The notes under the pieces: model-generated | Told to the model about the DNA's origin: nothing | Database searches by the model: none | Seen by the model: the letters and a program-made list of their open reading frames with translations, nothing else | Made by a program: the position numbers and the translations under genes | Shown: piece by piece, positions 55,834 through 64,000 of the stretch | Layout of the letters: each line of letters starts with the position of its first letter | How positions within the stretch are numbered: the stretch's first letter is position 1 | Source: Halictus rubicundus | Taxonomy: Eukaryota > Arthropoda > Insecta > Hymenoptera > Halictidae | Direction: 5' to 3' | Assembly: GCF_050948215.1 (NCBI RefSeq) | Contig: NC_135151.1 | Location: 22,256,720 to 22,320,719 of the forward strand | Length of the DNA: 64,000 nucleotides

Positions 55834-58672
55834 TTATTCACTCGCGTCAGTCAGTGTGCGCAACATATTCAAGAAAGCTACAGACGTTTTCATAACCTGT
55901 TGATCCAACGAGTTCACGTTAATTTCTGTTGTAGATTCACGTAGAGGAGAGTCACTATACTCACGTCGCTGAAGCTGGCCAACGATAATTTAACGAGACT
56001 TCCGGCAGTAAGTTTCGTGGGCGAGCTGGACATCGCCATTATCAGGACCAAACTGAGTTTCGTGTTCTCCGGCAATCGATACCAGTCGATCATGTAAGAC
56101 ATCTGGCCAACTTTTCTGCACTGACGTAACGAGTTTGTTAAACATAATTGTATATGTTTTGTATCATATTATTCTACATAATGTTACATCGAGGAACGTG
56201 TGGATGACTATTTTTTCGGTTGATCAGTGGCAAGCATATCGTTTCAATGGAGAAAGGTTAGTGAAATCTTACTTGTTCAGCGACCAGCTCGCCTAGATAA
56301 CAAAATATGAAGATGTTGAAGACGAGAGACGAAAGTATTATTGCGTACGTCACGACTGCAGTCATATCCTTCGCTCTGCTTTCCTGTAACATCAAAAGAT
56401 TAAATACATACTTTACAATAAAATCATCAATTACATTTAGATTTCTCGTGTTTTCCAAAAAAAATCAGGTCCAAAGATTTTATGCGCAGATCTATACAGA
56501 GTATTTATTCCATGCTCAATAAAAGGGCAACGGAATAATCACTGTTTATCTTTCAGGAATTGTAAGCACTTAAAGAGATACTCAAGACAGAATTACACGT
56601 GTACAAAATCTTTATACATATCATTGAATAATTATAATGATTTGATTGATTATAATGGACTTTGAGAAACGCGAGAAAATGAGAGGTGACGTATAATTTT
56701 GTTTCATCCGAAAGTAAGTCAATAATCAACCGTAAAGCTGTCATTTCTTGATCATGATTACAATCAGTAAGGGGAGTGGGTAATATACAGTCTTGCATGA
56801 TGAATTCTACTCAATGAAAGGATCAAATTGCAGATTGAATCGGTTTGATTTTTTATTTGTAGATTGAATCTTATCAAACAAGTTTTGTTCTACACTTTGG
56901 GAAGAATTATTATCTTATACACCTTAATTATTTTCGTTATGTTTCATTATCATATCCATACCACAATGATGTAATACCCCAGGAGACATATGTCCACCGT
57001 ACAACCGAAAAATTCTGCAAGAGATACCTGCGTCAGTGCTTTTTCCATCACAGTCAAGAATCTGTAATGGCGAACAAGCAAAGTAAAATAAAGTAGAATT
57101 ATGTAATAAATTTTTTAATGACGAGTATTGTTTCGCTAATATATATATAAAACTTTCATACACTGCTCAGCAATGAGTTTCAGAGTGACTGAAGACTGTC
57201 AGAGTGACAGCCATCGATAATGGGGATAAATTTTTCACAGATGTCGTGTCCATCACTTTCAGTTAGGGTGACTGTACCAGTAAGTCACTGAGTACCAGTG
57301 AGTGACTGTTTAAAAATAAGTTGTAACAGAAGGAGGCTGTGATTAATAATTTTTAACAACTCTCGGTATATAAATGTAGCCATATGATTCTTTCTATATA
57401 TAAGTAATTGTCCCCGGTTAAGAATGATGAGATTGTAATTCATACAAAGAATAGGGCTATTTCTAGTGAAATGGGTTTTGAGGTCTGAGAGATTTCTCAC
57501 TTTTGTAGTAAGGTTTTGTGTGTGTATTGTATATTGTTATTCCCAGTAAAATTGATGTTGTACATTAGCTTAATATTTTATTCACTTACTAACTACCCCA
57601 TGGTCACATAATGGTGAACCTGCTTTGTTTAAAATTTCAGCATTTTATTAACTTCTAATCGACAGTAAAAGTGACATTATAATTGTATAAGAGCAGAGAT
57701 TAACTCTTCACATACTACTTCGAAACAGTAGTCATCTATGGCTAAAATTCTGAGATATATTACTCATTTTCTACAACCACAGTACCACACTCTATTCCCC
57801 CACACTCGGACAAAATTGATCACTATAGCAACCTCACGAAATCCATTTACATACTTCTGTATCCTCACATGTTGCCTCACGATCATGGCGATCCGCCCAT
57901 TGGTAGTATTGCTCATGTCGACGCGGCCGTCTACCAAATGTGTCATCCAGCACATGAGGACCTGCATTTGTCCGCAAGCATGCACCGCGAAAGAAGCTGC
58001 CAGACAGCACGCCCCTGCCGCAATTGCATGGATTAGCATGCCTCCGAAGAATTGGATCGAGAAGAAGATCTGATTGGTAGGATTATGCTGAGTATCGACG
58101 ATCAGCTTGGAAACGGGGAACACAAGAGGAATGAAGGTTCGGTTACCCCCCTCGACCATGATTTTCCCGACGTTCATGGGTACCGCGATATAATAGAACA
58201 CGAATCCGCTGAACATGAAGAACGAGCAGATTTTCACTAAACGTCTGCCAAAATTCGCATTCGCTACCATGATCTCCCTGTCCTCCGCGTGGCTGACGTT
58301 CCTCCAGTCCCGTTCGATGCATTTGATGCACTCGCGGATGTCATTCGCGTGGACCATCAGCGAGTAGTACTTGACGTAGGCCATCACGCAGAAGACCAAA
58401 GGGCCATAGAGCACCAACTTGTCGTAGAACTCTTCTACCTCGAGCGTCAGGTACAGGTAGCAGGGTGCAAACAGGAAGCTTATTAGGGAGTAGCAAACGG
58501 CGTTAATCAACCGGTTAAAAAACACTTCTAGCTTCGAAACATGGCGCGAACAAGGCCAGACACCCATCGGCTTCAGGATCCAACGGTTCCACTCGATGCT
58601 CAGGTCCACGTCCTTCTTGTAGTCGCTATCTCTAGTCAAAGAATTCGAGGAGATAATCTCCCGCTTCGCCAT
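55834..58672 (-). CDS. OR14: odorant receptor (7tm_6), 5 exons, 415 aa
   Basis: Exons: 58672-57855, 57061-56962, 56383-56273, 56120-55965, 55896-55834. The start is MAKREIISSNSLT; the frame opens five codons earlier only with TTG. Exon 1: WNRWILKPMGVWPCSRHVS, TM1 near 45-66, TM2 near 72-95, TM3 near 138-162, TM4 ending FAVHACGQMQVL. Exon 2: FLTVMEKALTQVSLAEFFGC. Exon 3: ESRAKDMTAVVTYAII, IFIFCYLGELVAEQ. Exon 4: CRKVGQMSYMIDWYRLPENT. Tail VMKTSVAFLNMLRTLTDASE. It is nearly identical to OR15 in every exon and in about 700 bp of upstream DNA, so the two are a very recent tandem duplication. Palindrome TTGCGCATGCGCTT at 58740. Confidence 0.93.
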
Positions 58673-58739
58673 TGTCTTTGCTCGCAAGCCTGCTTCATAC
58701 TAAAAGCTTGCGGTCCTTACTGTTCTCTCGAACACAATG

Positions 58740-58753
58740 TTGCGCATGCGCTT
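58740..58753 (-). promoter_or_regulatory. Perfect NRF1-like site of OR14
   Basis: TTGCGCATGCGCTT, containing the exact palindrome GCGCATGCGC, 68 nt upstream of the ATG. This is the best match in the window to the known NRF1 consensus. Confidence 0.6.
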
Positions 58754-60320
58754 ACAATACCTGCTGGAAGGGATCACGCAATCTCGTGACGATAGAATTG
58801 TAGTTCCCTTCAGGAACGGTCGATCCTCTTTTTGCGTTTCCCCATTTCCAGCGAAGACAAGAGCACGCTCCTTTATGAATTATGCGTGCGGGTAAGCGGA
58901 TGGTGCGTATCGATAAATTGATTACCAATACCTAACACTCAAGGTAGAGGGAATTGGCACGCGATGCACGCTCGTATTCTTTTTCGACTCACATCCCTAG
59001 ACTCTAGCTACCCCTAACCTTGACAATAACCAATGCTAGCAAAGGATCACGCATTATCTCCTTCACCACTGCGCGGTCAATGTGTCTCAGAGATAGTTAT
59101 TCGAAATTTTGTAGATTCGTTAAGTACCATTAACACGTGTCACTGCAACTAATTTTTTCGTTTGTTTTCGTTGAAAATCTGATTTGATTCACTTGTCTGG
59201 ACACTATTTCAAAACTGGCGAAACGAGTTGCTGTAGTCTTTCAAGGGTAACTGTCATTTGTTGCATGTGAGAAATTTATTGTATATTCAATGAAAAACTT
59301 TCGCTGAAAACTTTCGCGAATCGAATTGAATTAATGTGTATTCGCTGGAGCACCTAATCAAAATTATTACAAGCCTGCGAATATTATGCATGTATGTTAT
59401 ATTATTTTGTTATATTATTTTCGATTTATTCGAATTCTTAAAAGAAGAAGTACATTGTTGTTTAGATTGTGTCCCTTACAATCGGTTGAGAAAATTATCA
59501 TTTTGCAAAATGTTCCGCAATATAATTGTTACAAGTTATCATTGAGGATAGTTTGCAATAGTTCGTGCAATATTATGGCAAAATACTTTCACTTTCGTTG
59601 GACTCTCTGTAATAGTATAACTGTCTAAGGCAATATAAATGTATTTCAGAATTCTTGCAACAAGAAATACGGCAATCATTTATAATTCTTTAGTGTACGA
59701 GCCGCTCAACTATGTTGTGGGTACTGTAGGGTCAATCGAAGAAATTGGTGTATATTTGTTAATGAGTTGAGAAGGTTAAAATGGTAGTAACATTACTAAG
59801 TAGACGATAAGGTGTAATGAAGATGTTAGTTATTCTCTATCACTTTAATAAGATGTAATTGAATACTTATGCATTACATAAATTATTCTTCTATTAAAAA
59901 ATAGTGAAAGCCTCCATTTGCGTATCGTCCTCGCCATTATCGTATTCAAGATCCTTTATGTTTTTGTATCTAATTATTGGAGTATTGAACACAAAATTAA
60001 AAGACATTCTTTTCAGGATAACAAGCAAATTTCTTCCAGATGGTTTAGAAAAATATACATACAGATATAAAATTAATTTACATGGGAAAGTATTGTTACC
60101 ATTAATGTTACCGGCAATTAATTTTTCTCAGTTTGATGCCTAATACTAAAAAATATTTAATTTTCTACTCACTGAAACGCTTACACAATACTATGTTATA
60201 GAATGATCTATATTAGTATTCAAAATATTGTTCCCGTAGAATTGTTAGCAGAATAGTACCGGCATACACTAGCACAAATGATTTCGCAGACCAATATGGC
60301 GCAGGTGGCGCTCCACTGAA
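58754..60320. other. Intergenic region between OR15 and OR14
   Basis: 58754 to about 59330 is nearly the same as 63168-63750 upstream of OR15 (duplicated promoter side). From about 59800 it becomes the downstream flank of OR15. No gene is supported between. Confidence 0.65.
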
Positions 60321-63086
60321 TCATTCGCGCGTGTCAGTCAATGTCCGCAACATATTCAAGAAGGCTACAGATGTTTTCATAACCTATTGACCCAACGAAT
60401 TTATGTTAATTACTGTTATAGATTCTCGAAGAGGGGAATCACTATACTCACGTCGCTGAAGCTGACCAACGATAACTTAACGAGACTTCCGGCAGTAAGT
60501 TTCGTGGGCGAGTTGGACATCGCCATGATCAGGACCACACTGAGTTTCGTGTTCTCCGGCAATCGATACCAATCAATCATGTAAGTCATCTGGCCAACAT
60601 TTTTACACTGGTGGAACGTGATTATTAATTATAATTCTTTCTCTTATGTACCTATAACATTACTTTACACAACGTTACTTCGAAGAAGGTGTGTGGATTA
60701 CTTTTTTCAAATCTTACTTGTTCTGCGACCAGCTCGCCTATGTAACAAAATATGAAAATATTGAAGATAAGAGATGCAAGTATTAATACGTATGTTGCGA
60801 CTGCGGTCATATCCCTCGCCCTTGTCTCCTATAACATTTACAAATATATATATAAGTACTTCACGACAAAATGATAAGATGCATTTAGATGGTTCGAATT
60901 TCCCAAAACCAATTATTTAATAATTTTTTTTGTGTATAGATATGTTGGAGCATGCATTGTATACTTAATAATATGCTAAGGTATAATCACTGTTTATCTT
61001 TCATGAACTATAAGCATTTAAAGAGATACTGAAGATAGAATTATATATAGAGTGATTTTTCGATATATGTCTCCAAGGTCTGGATGATAAACGTCGCGGA
61101 ACTATCCCCACTACCACGGGGTATAGAGGCCTCGGACGCCGAGGAGTGTAAACATAACGTGGCTCGGGTATGTCCCCTGCACGATACACGACGCTGGCAA
61201 GTCCCATGTTGTTGACATATATCGAGAATTCACTGTATACAAAATTTGTATGCATATCGTTGATTTTGAGAAACACGGAAAAATCAGAGGTGTCCCAGAA
61301 TTCTTTTCGTCCGAAAGTAAATAAAAAATATATTACTATTAGGAGTTTTCGTATATTATATTTTTTGGTAGCTACGGTTATTATGAAATACTAACATTTT
61401 TTAATAGATCAAAATTGAAAATAATACTCCTTTTTCACGTCTACAATCAGTGAGAGGAGTGAGTTCTACAGAATCAAATAAACAAATTGTTTCTAATCAA
61501 TTGTTTTATGCACCCCTAATTTATGCCCATTATGCTTGACTTTCATATCCATACCACAATAATGTAGTATCCCAGGAGACATATATCCACCGTACATCCG
61601 AAGAATTCCACAAGAGATATCTGAGTTAGTGCTTTCTCCACCACAGTCAAGAATCTGTAATGGTGAACATGGAACGTAAAATTCATTTTTTCAATAGTTA
61701 ATTTATTTTCAGTTTATCAATAGTTAATTTACTTCCTTTAACATCCATTGTAGTTCGGCCTATTGTTTCGTCTTGAATTTTAAGTTTAAATAAGAAAATT
61801 CTAAAACGAAAGCATTCTCGAGGCATTCATAACTTTTCGTGAAAAAATTTCGACGAAATTTCGAAAAACACTCAATTCCATTAATACAAAAATCCTGAAG
61901 GTATACAGTGAATTCTCGTTACGAGTCAGTGCCAACCTTACGATTTGGAGATTTTCTCAGTCTTCTTGTCACTATCGGTTAGTAGTCATAGGCTTATGAC
62001 TTATAAACGGATGTGACACTTAGGTTTCCAGCGTGCCCTGTGTATTTCACATGCGACGCTCGGCGAGTACCTCTTTCGTCTAAGAGTCACTCGCCAGAAC
62101 CGCGCAACTGACTCGTAACGAGAACTCACTGTACAGCCTTCTATAATGGGGATAACTATTTCACAGATGTCATGCATTTTCTACAACAACAGCACCATAC
62201 GCTATTCCTCTACACTCGAACAAAATTGATTACTATACAGAGCAGCGGCGCGAAATCCATTTACATACTTCTGTATCCTCACATGTTGCCTCACGATCTT
62301 CGCGATCCGTCGGTTCGTACTATTGCTCATGTCACCTCGGCCGTCCACCAAATGTTTCAGCCAGCATATGAGGACCTGCATTTGTCCGCAAGCATGCACA
62401 GCGAAAGCAGCTATCAGGCAGCACGCCCCAGCCGCAATTGCATGGATTAGGAACGCTCCAAAGAATTGGATCGAGAAGAAGATCGGATTCGTAGGATTAT
62501 GCTGAGTATCAACAATCAGCTTTGAAACAGGAAACCTAAGAGGAATGAAGGTACGGTTTCCCCCGTCGATCGTCATTTTACCGACGTTTATGGGTACCAT
62601 GATGTTATAAAACACGAATCCGCTGAACATGAAGAACGAGCAGATTTTCATTAATCGTCTGCCGAAATTCGCGTTCGCCACCATGATCCCCCTGTCCTCC
62701 GAGTGTCTCACGTTCCTCCAGTCCCATTCGATGCATTTGATGCACTCGCGGATATCATTCGCGTGCACTATCAGCGAATAGTACTTGACGTAGGCCATCA
62801 CGCAGAAAATCAACGGTCCGTAGAGCACCAACTTCTCGTAGAATTCTTCTACTTCGAGCAACATATACAAGTAAGTGGGTGCGAACAGGAAGCTTATTAG
62901 AGAGTAGCAAACGACGTTCATCAGCCGTTTAAAACACACTTCGAGCGGCGAAACATGGCGCAAACCAGGCCAGACACCCATCGGCTTCAGGATCCAACGG
63001 TTCCACTCGATGCTGAGGTCCACGTCCTTCTTGTAGTCGCTATCTCTAGTCAAAGAATTCGAGGAGATGATCTCCCGCTTCGCCAT
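60321..63086 (-). CDS. OR15: odorant receptor (7tm_6), 5 exons, 415 aa
   Basis: Exons: 63086-62269, 61654-61555, 60828-60718, 60607-60452, 60383-60321. The protein has the same length and exon sizes as OR14. Differences are scattered, for example VWPGLRHVSPLEVC for VWPCSRHVSKLEVF in the N-terminal region, and CWLKHLVDGRGD for CWMTHLVDGRVD after HACGQ, where the odorant-exposed half lies; exon 3 is ETRARDMTAVATYVL and exon 4 CKNVGQMTYMIDWYRLP. Tail VMKTSVAFLNMLRTLTDTRE. Start chosen as for OR14. Introns 1 and 2 each hold a TA-flanked MITE absent from OR14, so both inserted after the duplication or were lost in OR14. Confidence 0.93.
61048..61235. mobile_element. TA-flanked MITE (CGATATATGTC family) in OR15 intron 2
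   Basis: GAGTGATTTTTCGATATATG at the left is mirrored by CATATATCGAGAATTCACTG, with TA next to the right end. The interior CCCCACTACCACGGGGTAT matches 1564-1770. Confidence 0.75.
61906..62131. mobile_element. TA-flanked MITE (CAGTGAATTCTCGTTACGAG family) in OR15 intron 1
   Basis: CAGTGAATTCTCGTTACGAG is mirrored by CTCGTAACGAGAACTCACTG; TA flanks both ends. It is the complete form of the fragment at 10241-10379. Confidence 0.9.
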
Positions 63087-64000
63087 TGTCTTAGCTCGCA
63101 AGCCTGTTTCATACTAAAAGCTTGCGGTCCTTCCTGTTCTTTCAAACACAATGTTGCGCCTGCGCTTACCATACCTGCTGGAAGGGATCACGCAATCTCC
63201 TGACGATAGAATTGTAGTTCCCTTCAGAAACGGTCGATCCTCTTTTTGCGTTCCCCCATTTCCAGTAAAGACAAGAGCACGTTCCTTTATTAATTATGCG
63301 TGGGGGCAAGCGGATGGTGCGTATCGATAAATTGATTACCAATACCAAACACACAAGGTAGTGGGAATTGGCACGTGATGCACGCACAGATTTTTTTCCG
63401 ACTCACCTCCCCAGACTCTAGCTACCCCTAACCTTGACAATAACCCATACTAGCAAAGGATCTCGCATTATCTCGTTCACCGCAGCGTGGTCAATGTGTC
63501 TCGGAGATAGTAATTCGAAATTTTGTAAGTTCGTCAAGTATCATTAACACGTGTCACTGCAACTAATTTTTTCGTTTGCTTTCCTGGAAAATCTAATTTG
63601 ATCAATTTGTCTGGACACTAGTTCGAAATCTGGTGAAACGAGTTGCCATAGTCTTTCAAGGGCAACTTTCAGAAATTTATTGTATATGCAATGAAAAGCT
63701 TTCGCTGAAAACTTTCGTGAATCAAACTGATTTAATGTATATTCGCTGGACCTAATCAAAACCTAATCAAAACCTAATCAAAATTAGCACAAGACTAATG
63801 TGTTTAAGACAAAAAGTTTTGTTTCTGAGTGTTAAAATGGTAGTAATAATAATAATAGTTACTCAGTATCAACATAATAAGATGTAATTCAATATTTATG
63901 CATTACTTAAATTATTCTAAGATTTGTCTAAGATTGATACCCAATACTAAAGATTTAATTTTCTACTCACTGAGTCGCTTACACAATACTAAGGTATAAA
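63087..64000. other. Upstream region of OR15, leading to a further gene copy off the right edge
   Basis: TTGCGCCTGCGCTT at 63154 is the OR15 palindrome, 68 nt before the ATG. 63168-63750 copies the OR14 upstream flank. The last 80 bases (from TACCCAATACTAAAGATTTA) match 60135-60205, which lies 120-190 bp downstream of the OR15 stop, so the 3' end of another paralog is expected about 0.1-0.2 kb beyond the window. Confidence 0.65.

Noticed and set aside
62202..63101. Longer N-termini beginning MRAK (OR14, OR15), MTVM (OR10, OR11), MRTM (OR12) or MCARG (OR5)
   Set aside because: These start at TTG or GTG codons, not ATG; the first true ATG lies a few codons downstream in each.
1..64000. tRNA, rRNA, viral or bacterial insertions
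   Set aside because: I looked for typical signatures (cloverleaf-like A/B boxes, rRNA blocks, polymerase or transposase ORFs) and saw none; all mobile elements appear non-autonomous.

Overview
This 64 kb window is a piece of an insect genome. It is AT-rich, the genes are split by GT-AG introns, and it carries many short non-autonomous DNA transposons. The only protein-coding genes I can support are insect odorant receptors (7tm_6 family). There are fifteen, head to tail, all on the minus strand: fourteen intact and one broken copy at the left edge. The motifs (an N-terminal LKPIGVWP or LKPLGVW block, HICGQ/HACGQ at the end of the long first exon, FCYIGE in TM6, and W..LP followed by .K.TAGK..(L/M)S in the C-terminal part) fit the large tandem receptor arrays of Hymenoptera. 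I think a bee or other aculeate is most likely; that is family-level recognition, not a species call.

Layout, left to right, using my labels: OR1 (broken, 353-664 and off the left edge), OR2 (2569-4811), OR3 (6142-9818), OR4 (11801-14121), OR5 (15743-18459), OR6 (19733-23427), OR7 (24392-27962), OR8 (29081-32930), OR9 (34197-37139), OR10 (38703-42242), OR11 (43333-46199), OR12 (47179-50362), OR13 (51022-54582), OR14 (55834-58672), OR15 (60321-63086). Because all are on the minus strand, exon 1 of each gene has its highest coordinates. The gene model is almost invariant: exon 1 of about 800-820 nt ending in phase 2, then exons of 100, 111 and 156 nt, then a 51-63 nt last exon. OR3 has one extra intron inside exon 1, OR6 has lost the intron between the 100 and 111 nt exons, and OR13 has a 102 nt third exon. 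Predicted proteins are 404-415 aa.

Two sequence groups are visible. OR9-OR15 are of the LKPIG.WP type; OR2 and OR4-OR8 are of the LKPLGVW/LK.LGVW type; OR1 and OR3 form a separate pair (LN.(I/L)GIWP). The array grew by local duplication: OR1+OR2 and OR3+OR4 are two copies of one two-gene block about 9.2 kb apart, OR10/OR11 and OR14/OR15 are young pairs, and the sequence at the right edge predicts another OR14/15-like copy just outside the window.

Every intact gene has a GCGC-NN-GCGY palindrome, like an NRF1/Erect-wing site, 46-116 nt upstream of its start codon. OR10-OR12 share a second palindrome and an out-of-frame upstream ATG. Introns and intergenic DNA hold hAT-like MITEs with 8-bp target duplications, several TTAA-flanked (piggyBac-like) MITEs, TA-flanked (Tc1/mariner-like) MITEs, a long foldback element, a 9 x 87 bp minisatellite, a 579 bp tandem array inside a hAT MITE, and a (CT)31 microsatellite. 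I saw no rRNA, tRNA, CRISPR or prokaryotic features.

Functionally, each receptor would be a seven-transmembrane ligand-specific subunit that pairs with the co-receptor Orco (not in this window) in the dendrite of an olfactory sensory neuron. Ligands cannot be read from the sequence.
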